Shown here in pieces: positions 34,378-42,294 of a stretch of 50,303 nucleotides of DNA (positions are counted from its first letter, which is position 1; every line of letters begins with the position of its first letter). This DNA comes from Actinomycetes bacterium. Its GTDB lineage: Bacteria; Actinomycetota; Actinomycetes; Actinomycetales; Actinomycetaceae. The position numbers and the translations under genes were made by a program. Below the pieces are notes generated by a model. It had not been told where the DNA came from, did not search any database, and was given only the letters and a program-made list of their open reading frames with translations. Location of the stretch: NCBI GenBank assembly GCA_023389315.1, contig JAEWEQ010000012.1, forward strand, positions 1 through 50,303, read 5' to 3'.

Positions 34378-34427
34378 CTGGCCCGGGCTTGCGCGGTGAG
34401 CAAGCGCCTCTACGCGCGCCCGGCCAG
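34378..34427 (+). terminator. nested G/C hairpin after the M3 peptidase gene
   Basis: CTGGCCCGGGC (34378-34388) pairs with GCCCGGCCAG (34418-34427) with one bulge, and inside it GCTTGC (34387-34392) pairs with GCAAGC (34400-34405), sharing two bases so only one form occurs at once. No T-run follows. Confidence 0.5.
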
Positions 34428-34447
34428 GGCGGTGGCTGTGGGCAACA

Positions 34448-34476
34448 TTACATGGCTCCTCGCTTCGGGGTAAGGT
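34448..34476 (+). promoter_or_regulatory. promoter of the acidic-protein gene, leaderless
   Basis: TTACAT (34448-34453), a 17-base spacer and TAAGGT (34471-34476) give a fair -35/-10 pair. The -10 ends six bases before the ATG at 34483, so the mRNA is predicted to be leaderless. Confidence 0.55.
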
Positions 34477-34482
34477 TAAGAC

Positions 34483-34887
34483 ATGAGTATTCATCCCCAA
34501 GATGCGCTACAACGCATGATCGCTGCTTTCGAAGCCCACTACCACGCGGCCCTGAGCACCCAATCGCCCACTTCACCGCACCTGGTGGAGTCCGAACAGC
34601 GTCTGCGTGATGCCTTCTTCACCTACGATGACGCGCTGTTCAACACCTACGGCGTGGATCTGCCCTTCGACCTGGTTGGGGATGAAGACGACGAAGACGA
34701 TGAGTACTTCGATGACGAGGACGAAGAGTACGTCCTCGACGATGGCGATGATTTCGACCAGGACGATTTCGACGAGGATGACTTGGACGAAGATGACCTC
34801 GACGATGACGATGACGACGATTTAGAAATCATCTATTTTGACGAGGACGACGCGGGCGACGACGAACCGCCCTTAGCTTTGCGCTAA
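34483..34887 (+). CDS. small, highly acidic protein of unknown function
   Basis: The 134 residues start with a conserved-looking helical domain (about 1-65: QDALQRMIAAFEAHYHAALS...VESEQRLRDAFFTYDDALF), followed by an Asp/Glu-rich tail that makes up half the protein, ending PPLALR. I do not recognise the family. The acidic tail could mimic DNA or bind metal or a basic partner. A clear promoter suggests its own transcript. It converges with the aldo/keto reductase gene. Confidence 0.75.
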   Translation: MSIHPQDALQRMIAAFEAHYHAALSTQSPTSPHLVESEQRLRDAFFTYDDALFNTYGVDLPFDLVGDEDDEDDEYFDDEDEEYVLDDGDDFDQDDFDEDDLDEDDLDDDDDDDLEIIYFDEDDAGDDEPPLALR

Positions 34888-34916
34888 CCCCGCTTCAGCT
34901 TTGCGCTAACCCCGCT

Positions 34917-35861
34917 TCACCCTAGAACCCGGGCATCGTTTAACGCCTCCACCAACGGTAGAGGTAGTTCGGTGTCCCCATATTCGAGTAGTTGGCGCAA
35001 CTGCATGTCAGTGCGCGGCCCCACGACCGCGCAGGACACCGCCAGTTGGGCGCGCAACCATCCCAGTGCCACCGCGTATGCAGGTACCTCCAGGCCGGAA
35101 GCTGCTCGCCCCAAAGCCTCCAGGATCGGCTGATATTGGGGCTGCAGGTAGGGCACCACCCAGGCAGCTAGCACCGGGGAAGCGGCGCGCGAATCCGGGG
35201 GAGTGCCGTGACGGTACTTACCCGTCAGCGCCCCACCCGCCAACGCACTGGTGGCGATGAAGCCGCGACCGTCCTCGTGCAAGGGGCCTAGAATCTGCTC
35301 CTCGACGCCGCGTTCCAACAGGGAATAGGGGGCCTCCATGGTTTGGATGGGCACCCCGCCAACTTCACCGCGGGTGAGGATCTGCGCGCTGCGCCACGAA
35401 CCAAAATCCCCAATCCCCAGGGCGCGGACTTTCCCCGATCGCAACGCCATATCCAAGCCAGCTAAGGTTTCCTCCACCGCGGTTCGCGGGTCGTAATCTT
35501 CCAAGATGAAAACATCCAGGTAGTCAGTGCCCAGCTCACCGAGGGCGTGGTCGATGCTCGCCAGGATCCCGGTGCGCGAGTTAGACACCTGCCAGTGGTC
35601 TGCCACGCGCAAGAAACCGCCCTTGGCGATGAGGACGCATTCTTCCCGGTCCAGGTAGGAATCAAAAATGCTACCTAGGACACGTTGTGCTTGGCCGGAG
35701 CCGAAAAGGGCGCTAGTGTGAAGTACGTTTCCGCCGGCGTCAAGGAAGGTGCGGACCATGTCTTGGGCTTCCGCTTCGCTGGTGTCACGCCCCCAAGTTA
35801 GCGTACCCAACCCCAGGTGCGATACCCGGATACCGGTGGAACCCAAAAAACGATGTTGCAT
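34917..35861 (-). CDS. aldo/keto-reductase-fold protein with degenerate active site
   Basis: The 314-residue protein has the AKR barrel: LGLGTLTWG, DREECVLIAKGGF, SRTGILASIDHALGELGTDYLDVF and VRALGIGDFG all fit. The catalytic tetrad (Asp, Tyr, Lys, His) does not. The block usually DTADxYG reads HTSALFG, so Asp is His and Tyr is Phe; the Lys is kept; the LHxPD site reads LEDYD. Three of four residues are gone, so it is unlikely to reduce aldehydes in the usual way. It may be a binding or regulatory protein, as Kv-beta-like subunits are. It is divergent from uppP with only 45 bases between starts. Confidence 0.82.
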   Translation of the reverse strand: MQHRFLGSTGIRVSHLGLGTLTWGRDTSEAEAQDMVRTFLDAGGNVLHTSALFGSGQAQRVLGSIFDSYLDREECVLIAKGGFLRVADHWQVSNSRTGILASIDHALGELGTDYLDVFILEDYDPRTAVEETLAGLDMALRSGKVRALGIGDFGSWRSAQILTRGEVGGVPIQTMEAPYSLLERGVEEQILGPLHEDGRGFIATSALAGGALTGKYRHGTPPDSRAASPVLAAWVVPYLQPQYQPILEALGRAASGLEVPAYAVALGWLRAQLAVSCAVVGPRTDMQLRQLLEYGDTELPLPLVEALNDARVLG

Positions 35862-35906
35862 GTCTCATACGGTATCGCGTTTTCGCAGGCAGTAGGGTTT
35901 TCCACT

Positions 35907-36764
35907 ATGGATTGGTTTGAAGCAATACTCCTCGGCTTGGTCCAAGGACTCACCGAGTTCCTCCCCATTTCCTCTTCTGCGCACCTGCGCATCACGGGGG
36001 AACTAATCGGTATGGACGACCCCGGAGCGGCCTTCACCGCCATCACCCAGATCGGTACCGAAGCCGCGGTAGTGGTGTACTTTTGGAAAGACATTGTGCG
36101 CATCCTCACCCGCTGGTTCGGATCCATGCCGTGGGTGGACGTTAGCAAACGGGTTTCTAACTCCGACCCGGACGTGCGCATGGGGTGGATGATCATCGTC
36201 GGTTCCATCCCCATCGGCGTGTTGGGACTGCTGCTGGAAGATTGGATCGACGTCCAGTTCCGCAACCTGTGGGTCACTGTCACCATGCTGGCCTTCTTCG
36301 CTATTTTGCTGAGCCTTGCCGACCGCTTGGCGCCGCGTCGCCTCACCTTGGATCGCCTGTCGTGGCGCGATGCCATCTTGTACGGTTTCGCCCAAGCGAT
36401 GGCACTAATCCCGGGGGTGTCACGTTCCGGTGGGACCATCACCATGGGGCGCGCCCTGGGCTACACGCGCGAAGCGGCGGCGCGTTATTCCTTCTTGCTA
36501 GCCATGCCCGCGGTTTTTGCTTCCGGTTTCTACAAGGTCGCCAAGGTCGCGATGGGCGAGGACGTGGTGGCAGTTGGCCCGACTTTGCTGGCCACCATCA
36601 TTGCGTTCGGGGTGGGCTACGCGGTTATCGTGTGGTTCTTGAAACTGGTCTCCACCCGTTCCTACGCGCCTTTCGTGGTCTACCGATTGGCGTTGGCCGC
36701 GTTGATCGCGGTGCTGCTGTGGGCGGGTGTGCTGTCCCCGGTGGCCACGGCACTGCCGGCCTAG
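35907..36764 (+). CDS. uppP: undecaprenyl-diphosphate phosphatase
   Basis: UppP dephosphorylates undecaprenyl pyrophosphate, recycling the lipid carrier for cell-wall precursors, and confers bacitracin tolerance. The 285-residue membrane protein has the two signatures: GLVQGLTEFLPISSSAHL at the N-terminus and PGVSRSGGT in the middle, with about eight membrane helices. ATG 35907 begins the conserved MDWFEAILLG; an in-frame ATG 90 bases upstream would overlap the reductase start. It converges with the nuclease gene. Confidence 0.95.
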   Translation: MDWFEAILLGLVQGLTEFLPISSSAHLRITGELIGMDDPGAAFTAITQIGTEAAVVVYFWKDIVRILTRWFGSMPWVDVSKRVSNSDPDVRMGWMIIVGSIPIGVLGLLLEDWIDVQFRNLWVTVTMLAFFAILLSLADRLAPRRLTLDRLSWRDAILYGFAQAMALIPGVSRSGGTITMGRALGYTREAAARYSFLLAMPAVFASGFYKVAKVAMGEDVVAVGPTLLATIIAFGVGYAVIVWFLKLVSTRSYAPFVVYRLALAALIAVLLWAGVLSPVATALPA

Positions 36765-36858
36765 CTTTGCGGCGCGGGGCTTACTCCACCTCACCCGCCT
36801 GGCTGGGCAAGGCGAGTAACGCCAGTGCCGCACAAACCGAACGCCGGCTCGTTGGCGG

Positions 36859-37707
36859 CTAGGACCACAAGGTCGGCTGCTGCACGCCCAGCATGGCTTG
36901 CGCCCCGCTCCTATCCATCGGGTGGGGTGCCTCGCCCTTGGCGGGGCAGAACTGGCGCACCTGGCACCAGTTACACAGCGGCCCGGTGCGCACTGGGAAC
37001 ACCTCGGTTTCAATCGCGGCCTTGATGTCCTCCCACAGTTTTTCGATACTTTGCCCGAAGTATTCCACGTCCTCGCGCTGCGGATCCAAAGTCAGGACCT
37101 TCCCGTCGGCCAGGAACACCAGTTGCATACGTTGGGGGATGCCGCGCCCACTTTGCCGCAGCAGCAAAGCGTAGAAGTTGAGCTGCGCTAGCTTGTCATC
37201 GAGGAAGCGCGGCTGGGGCGACTTGCCAGTTTTGTAGTCCACCACGCGGGTGGCTCCGTTGGGTGCGCGGTCGATGCGGTCCACGAAACCGCGCATGAGG
37301 ATTCCCGATTCGGTACTGGCTTCAATGAACAGCTCGCGTGCGTGAGGCTCTAGGCGCTGGGGGTTTTCTACCGTGAAGTAGCGCTCAACTAGCTTTTTGA
37401 CTTCTTCATCCCACCGTTGTCGGGATCCGGGTTCGGTGAAAAGGGCGGCGAAGTTCGCGTCGTTTGCGAACAGGCGTTTGCGGTGCGGATCGATCAGGTC
37501 GAGGGCGTTTTCAACGGTGCGTTCTTCAGCTGGCAGGTCGAAAAGATGCTCGAGGACGGCGTGCACCAGGGTCCCGCGAGTGGTGGCCGCGGTGGGTGGT
37601 TCCTGGTGTCCGTCAATGTAAATGAGGCGAAACCGCATGGGGCATTGCCGCCAAGTGGCGGTGGAGGAAGCGGATAATGCTTTGCGTCTTGTCCCAGTGG
37701 TGCCCAT
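36859..37707 (-). CDS. RecB-family (PD-D/ExK) nuclease with four-cysteine Fe-S site
   Basis: This 282-residue exonuclease-fold protein is of the Rv2119/Cas4 type. Cys22 (ATWRQCP) and the C-terminal CNWCQVRQFC give four cysteines for an iron-sulfur cluster. The active site runs from RGFVDRIDR (Asp) to VVDYKTGKS (Asp-x-Lys), with HAVLEHLF upstream. Such proteins act on DNA ends. It is divergent from trmI, as Rv2119 is next to Rv2118c in M. tuberculosis, so the neighbourhood is conserved. It carries no helicase domain. GTG/ATG start at 37707 fits the family. Confidence 0.9.
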   Translation of the reverse strand: MGTTGTRRKALSASSTATWRQCPMRFRLIYIDGHQEPPTAATTRGTLVHAVLEHLFDLPAEERTVENALDLIDPHRKRLFANDANFAALFTEPGSRQRWDEEVKKLVERYFTVENPQRLEPHARELFIEASTESGILMRGFVDRIDRAPNGATRVVDYKTGKSPQPRFLDDKLAQLNFYALLLRQSGRGIPQRMQLVFLADGKVLTLDPQREDVEYFGQSIEKLWEDIKAAIETEVFPVRTGPLCNWCQVRQFCPAKGEAPHPMDRSGAQAMLGVQQPTLWS

Positions 37708-37883
37708 GTCTTAACCGTACACGCCCACGCGCCCCGCTAGCTGGGTGGACTGCCGCACCGCCCGCACCTTGGGCCGGTGTGCGTCGCACACGTCCTCGCA
37801 GTGCACGGGTGATGTAAACCACCGCCGTTGCCTATCCGCGGTGGCGTGTCTGACCCGCCAGGGCAGGGCCCAGTTAGCCCGCG

Positions 37884-37889
37884 TACAAT
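37884..37889 (+). promoter_or_regulatory. -10 element before trmI, leaderless
   Basis: TACAAT ends seven bases before the ATG at 37897. No -35 is evident. A short or leaderless mRNA is predicted for the long trmI-to-FKBP operon. Confidence 0.45.
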
Positions 37890-37896
37890 GGTGGCG

Positions 37897-38943
37897 ATGA
37901 GTGACCAAGTACCTTACCAAGTTCCCCCCGTCGCGGACCTACAGCGTGGCGCCACGAATCGACGCGGACCGTTTCGCGCTGGCGACCGCGTCCAAATCAC
38001 CGACCCGAAGGGGCGACTGCACACCGTCACCCTGGTACCCGGAGGGATGTTCCAGTGTTCGCGCGGGCGCCTGCGCCACGATGACATCATCGGGCAGGAT
38101 GAAGGCACCACCTTGGTTGTTGACGAACGTCAGTTCCACGTGGTCCGCCCCCTGCTGCACGACTACGTGATGTCAATGCCACGTGGAGCCGCCATCGTCT
38201 ACCCCAAGGACGCAGCCCAGGTCATCGGGGTGGGCGATATTTTCCCCGGAGCGCGCGTGGTGGAAGCCGGTGTCGGCTCAGGAGCTCTCACCCTGTCGCT
38301 GCTCAGTGCGATCGGTGCGGAAGGCTCGCTGCTTTCCATTGAACGCCGCGCCGATTTCGCCACCGTCGCCGCCGGCAACGTGGACCTGTGGTTCGGGGGC
38401 CGACACCCGGCGTGGGACCTGCAGGTGGGAGACTTCAACGACGTCACCGCCCAACTACCGGCGGCCAGCGTTGACCGCGTGGTGCTGGACATGCTGGCGC
38501 CCTGGGAGTGCCTGGAACAAGTCAGCCGCATCCTCATCCCCGGTGGGGTGGTCACGATTTACGTCGCCACCGTGACCCAGGCATCGCGGCTGCGTGAAGA
38601 CATGATGGCATCAGGGCGTTTCAGCGAACCGCTCATGAGTGAAACCCTGGTGCGCACCTGGCACTTGAACGGCTTGGCGGTGCGCCCCGATCACCGCATG
38701 GTCGCCCACACCGGGTTCCTCCTCACCGCCCGCACAGTTTCTCCCACCTCGCACCCGCAGCAGCGCGGACTGCGCCCCGCGCCGGCGGCTGAAAACCAAG
38801 GGGGACAATGGGATACCGCAGACAGTTGGGACGATAACCGGGAGTTGAATCCGGAAGTGTCCGGCAAGAAGATCCGCCGCAGTATGCGCGACGTTGCCAC
38901 CAAGGTGCAGAGTTTGCAGCACGAGGACGGGGGGCGACGATGA
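37897..38943 (+). CDS. trmI: tRNA (adenine58-N1)-methyltransferase
   Basis: TrmI makes m1A58 in the T loop of tRNAs and stabilises them. The 348-residue protein opens with a small beta domain, then DYVMSMPRGAAIVYPKDAAQVI and the AdoMet motif VVEAGVGSGALTLSLLSAIG, as in Rv2118c. It has a longer basic C-terminal tail. The ATG was chosen just after TACAAT at the start of the conserved region; ATG 37888 is a near alternative. Its stop overlaps the ATPase ATG by four bases (ATGA), so translation is coupled. Confidence 0.93.
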   Translation: MSDQVPYQVPPVADLQRGATNRRGPFRAGDRVQITDPKGRLHTVTLVPGGMFQCSRGRLRHDDIIGQDEGTTLVVDERQFHVVRPLLHDYVMSMPRGAAIVYPKDAAQVIGVGDIFPGARVVEAGVGSGALTLSLLSAIGAEGSLLSIERRADFATVAAGNVDLWFGGRHPAWDLQVGDFNDVTAQLPAASVDRVVLDMLAPWECLEQVSRILIPGGVVTIYVATVTQASRLREDMMASGRFSEPLMSETLVRTWHLNGLAVRPDHRMVAHTGFLLTARTVSPTSHPQQRGLRPAPAAENQGGQWDTADSWDDNRELNPEVSGKKIRRSMRDVATKVQSLQHEDGGRR

Positions 38944-40520
38944 GTGAAGACCTGCGTCAGCAGATAGCTGAGTTAGAGGAAAAGAACGCCCGCCTCACCT
39001 CCGCCCTCCAGCGCGCCCGCCAGCAATTGCAAGAGCGGCGCCGGGAAGAACTCGAATCCCTCGCCGAAGGCGGGGCCACCACCGTGGCATTATTCCTCGG
39101 CGCCGAACAGGCGCGCCGGCGTGCGCGGGTGGCGATCGGTAGCCAACTGCGTGAAGTGCCGGTAGCACCCCAGGTTGACTTAGCCGGGATCGCCCTGGGA
39201 CAAGAAGTGCTAATTAGCGACGAAAACCAACTGGTGGAAGTCGGGCAGTACCCGCGCAGCGGCGAAGTGGTGACAGTAGCGGAACTGTTGGGAGCTGACC
39301 GGGTCATCACCCGCTCCGGTTCCCCGGGGGAGCGTATCTACACCCTGGCCGGACCATTGCGCGCCGGTAGCGTCGCCCCCGGTGACTCGCTGCTGGTGGA
39401 TAACCGCTCCCAGTTGGCGCTCGAAAAAGTGGTACGCTCCAGCGTCGATCAGATGCTGACGGTGGAAACGCCCCAGGCCACCTACGCTGACATTGGTGGC
39501 CTGGGGGAGCAGATTGAACTGGTGCGAGACACCTTGGAACTGCCCTTCAAACATCCGCAGTTGCACGGACGCTACGGGTTGGCGGTACCGCGCGGCATCT
39601 TGCTGTACGGCCCACCCGGTTGCGGTAAGACCCTGATTGCGAAGGCGGTGGCGAACTCCTTGGCGCAGGCACGAAATGGGCAGCGCGCGCATTTCCTCTC
39701 CGTTAAAGGCCCGGAACTGCTGAACAAGTACGTGGGGGAAACCGAACGCCATATCCGCACCATTTTCTCCCGCGCCCGCAAGCTGGCGCGCGCCGAGGTG
39801 CCGGTAGTGATCTTCTTTGACGAGATGGAAGCGCTTTTCCGCACCCGCGGTACCGGTATTTCTTCCGACATGGAAACCCTCATCGTGCCGCAGTTGCTGG
39901 CCGAGATGGACGGGGTGGAGAGCCTGGATAATGTCATCATCATCGGTGCGTCCAACCGGGAAGACATGATCGACCCGGCGGTGCTACGCCCCGGGCGTTT
40001 CGACTTGAAAGTGCGTATCGAGCGCCCCGACCGCGCCGGTGCGCGCGAGATCTTCACTAAGTACCTCACCCCCGAGCTGCCCATGCACGCGGATCTGGTA
40101 ACCCAGTGCGGCTCTGTGCAGGCAGCAGCGCAGCATCTGATCGACTTGGCAGTGGAGGCGCTCTACACCCGCAGCCCGCAAACCGCGCTGCTGTATGCGC
40201 GCACCGCCTCGGGCCAAGTACGCACCATGTACGCTGCCGACCTGATCTCTGGCGCCATGATCGCCGCCATCGTGGAGCGCGCTAAACAGTACGCCCTCAA
40301 AGCCGACCTGGCGGGCGAGCCGGGATTGAGTGTGGCGCACCTGCGTCGCGCCATCACCACTGAGCTTCACCAGAGCGCGCATTTAGCGTTGTCCACTAAC
40401 CTCACCGAATGGGCGCGGGTCAGTGGATTCGCCACCGACGAACTGGTGGCGGTGGAACCCATTGCGCGCGACCAGATCGAGGGATCAACCCCCCTCACCG
40501 AGCCCGGGAGTATGCGGTGA
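38940..40520 (+). CDS. arc: AAA+ ATPase Mpa/ARC of the pupylation system
   Basis: This hexameric unfoldase recognises Pup through its N-terminal coiled coil and unfolds tagged proteins. The 526 residues show the coiled coil (about 1-45), two OB domains, Walker A GPPGCGKT, Walker B VVIFFDEMEALF and the second-region homology NREDMIDPAVLRPGRFDLKV. M. tuberculosis Mpa ends in GQYL, which docks on the 20S proteasome; this one ends EPGSMR and has no such tail. No prcB or prcA gene is in the window. This points to the ARC role found in actinobacteria without a proteasome. Its stop overlaps the dop GTG by four bases. Confidence 0.95.
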   Translation: MSEDLRQQIAELEEKNARLTSALQRARQQLQERRREELESLAEGGATTVALFLGAEQARRRARVAIGSQLREVPVAPQVDLAGIALGQEVLISDENQLVEVGQYPRSGEVVTVAELLGADRVITRSGSPGERIYTLAGPLRAGSVAPGDSLLVDNRSQLALEKVVRSSVDQMLTVETPQATYADIGGLGEQIELVRDTLELPFKHPQLHGRYGLAVPRGILLYGPPGCGKTLIAKAVANSLAQARNGQRAHFLSVKGPELLNKYVGETERHIRTIFSRARKLARAEVPVVIFFDEMEALFRTRGTGISSDMETLIVPQLLAEMDGVESLDNVIIIGASNREDMIDPAVLRPGRFDLKVRIERPDRAGAREIFTKYLTPELPMHADLVTQCGSVQAAAQHLIDLAVEALYTRSPQTALLYARTASGQVRTMYAADLISGAMIAAIVERAKQYALKADLAGEPGLSVAHLRRAITTELHQSAHLALSTNLTEWARVSGFATDELVAVEPIARDQIEGSTPLTEPGSMR

Positions 40521-42109
40521 ACGTCGAAACCCAAACCAATGAAGAACCCATGATCTTTGGAACCGAAACCGAGTTCGGTGTCCTCAACACCGAAAATCCC
40601 GCCGCGGGCGCGGTGGCACTGAGCGCCGAAGTGGTGGCAAGCTACGCGGACGCCTCCGGTGTGAACCCGGTGCAGTGGGATTACACCGGGGAAGATCCGT
40701 TGAACGACGCGCGCGGACACCGCCTGCAGCGCGCTAACGCCCACCCCTCCTTGCTAACTGACGACCCGTATCAGTTGGCTCCCACCGGGGGAGTGGGGTG
40801 GGGGCCGGCGCCCAGCGAATACGACCGGCGTATCTACCAGATGACCAACCTGGTGTTGGAAAACGGCGCGCGCCTCTACGTGGACCACGCACACCCCGAG
40901 TATGCTTCCCCCGAAACTACTTCCGCCGCGCAAGCCACGCTTTACGACCGGGCGGGGGATAGGATCGGTCGGGAAACTTGCCGGTATGCGCAAACCCAGG
41001 GCCACGCCCTCGCCCTGTATAAGAACAACACCGACGGCAAAGGCGCGGCCTACGGCACCCACGAGAACTACCAACTGCCCCGCCCGGTGGATTTCGACGA
41101 CCTCGTGGTAGGTGCTACTTCCTTCCTAGTTACGCGCACAGTGTTCTGCGGGGCCGGCCGAGTGGGGATTGGCCAGCGCAGCGAAAAAGCTGGTTTCCAA
41201 CTATCCCAACGCGCTGACTTCGTGGAAAACGACATCGGTTTGGAAACCACTTTCAACCGCCCGATCATTAACACCCGTGATGAACCCCACGCCAACCCCC
41301 ACCAGGTGCGACGCTTCCACGTCATCAACGGGGACGCCACCCAGTTTGACGTCTCCACCTACCTCAAGCTTGGCGCCACTGCGCTGGTACTGAAAGCGAT
41401 TTGTGCCAGCCCCGACCTGCGCTGGAACGCACTGAGCTTGGATGAAGACGCGGTGGCGGTAGCAGCGGCAGTGTCCCACGACGTGCAGTTGCGTAACCGC
41501 TACGACTGCAAGGATGGCAAGTCACGCACCGCGGTGGACATCCAACGCGCTTACTGCGACCTGGTGGCGCAAATCCTGACCGACCTGTCCGATGATGAGG
41601 CCGCGGTGTTGGAACGCTGGCAACGCGTGCTCGACCAACTCGCGCGCGACCCCCAAAGTTGTGCGACGGAAGTCGAATGGGTCGCTAAACACCAGCTTTT
41701 GCAGCGCCAACGCTCCCGCTGGCAGTGTGGTTGGGAGGATGCGCGAGTGGCGGCCGTGGACCTGCAGTGGGCGGATTTACGCCAAGGACGTTCCCTGGTG
41801 GAAAAGCTTGATAATGCCGGCTTGGTGGAGCGGCTTTTCACCGACGAGGACGTGGCGCGGGCCGCCACCGAACCCCCGGCCACCACGCGGGCGTTCCTGC
41901 GGGGCCTGGCGGTGCGTCACCAGCCGCGGTTGGTGAAAGCCTCGTGGACCTCCCTGGTAGTGGAAACCACGGATGGAAACAGTGCCCGCCTGCCGCTGGC
42001 CAGTGCCAGTGACGCGGGCAGTGAGCAGATGGTGGCGGCCGTGAAATCGGGCGTGGCGGAAAAAATGGTTAAGGTAGCTAAAGCACAAGCGGTGAATGAA
42101 GGAGCATGA
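40517..42109 (+). CDS. dop: Pup deamidase/depupylase Dop
   Basis: Dop turns the C-terminal Gln of Pup into Glu and removes Pup from proteins. It is a carboxylate-amine ligase-fold relative of PafA. The 530 residues include IFGTETEFGVL, DHAHPEYASPETTS (with the catalytic Asp) and YGTHENYQLPRPVDF. Compared with PafA it keeps the Dop-typical insertion after GAVALSAEVV. GTG 40517 overlaps the ATPase stop and has GGGAG six bases upstream. A run of coding bases continues to 40409 but overlaps the ATPase. The stop is followed by pup. Confidence 0.95.
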   Translation: MNVETQTNEEPMIFGTETEFGVLNTENPAAGAVALSAEVVASYADASGVNPVQWDYTGEDPLNDARGHRLQRANAHPSLLTDDPYQLAPTGGVGWGPAPSEYDRRIYQMTNLVLENGARLYVDHAHPEYASPETTSAAQATLYDRAGDRIGRETCRYAQTQGHALALYKNNTDGKGAAYGTHENYQLPRPVDFDDLVVGATSFLVTRTVFCGAGRVGIGQRSEKAGFQLSQRADFVENDIGLETTFNRPIINTRDEPHANPHQVRRFHVINGDATQFDVSTYLKLGATALVLKAICASPDLRWNALSLDEDAVAVAAAVSHDVQLRNRYDCKDGKSRTAVDIQRAYCDLVAQILTDLSDDEAAVLERWQRVLDQLARDPQSCATEVEWVAKHQLLQRQRSRWQCGWEDARVAAVDLQWADLRQGRSLVEKLDNAGLVERLFTDEDVARAATEPPATTRAFLRGLAVRHQPRLVKASWTSLVVETTDGNSARLPLASASDAGSEQMVAAVKSGVAEKMVKVAKAQAVNEGA

Positions 42110-42111
42110 AC

Positions 42112-42294
42112 ATGCAGCAGGATCAAGTATTCGCCTCCGGGCCCGGCGGGGAGGAAGACAACGAAACCCCTGGGGTCGGTGGGAAGCAAACCCAGGTTGA
42201 TGCCCTCGATGACATCCTCGATGAGATTGATGCGGTGTTGGAAACTGACGCGCAAACTTTCGTGCAGGACTTCGTGCAAAAAGGTGGCCAGTGA
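42112..42294 (+). CDS. pup: prokaryotic ubiquitin-like protein Pup
   Basis: Pup is a small disordered tag joined through its C-terminal residue to lysines of target proteins. The 60-residue protein ends LDEIDAVLETDAQTFVQDF-VQKGGQ; the terminal GGQ needs Dop to become GGE before PafA can use it. The C-terminal helix matches the family. ATG 42112 is chosen because GAAGGAG lies seven bases upstream; an ATG at 42106 would be too close. It overlaps pafA by four bases. Confidence 0.95.
   Translation: MQQDQVFASGPGGEEDNETPGVGGKQTQVDALDDILDEIDAVLETDAQTFVQDFVQKGGQ

Noticed and set aside
34607..34832. Frames rich in Met-Thr or Ser inside the acidic-protein gene
   Set aside because: They are out-of-frame readings of GAC/GAT/GAG repeats.
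40409..40516. An earlier dop start within the ATPase gene
   Set aside because: It would overlap arc by over 100 bases; GTG 40517 has a good ribosome site and the coupled GTGA overlap seen elsewhere in the operon.
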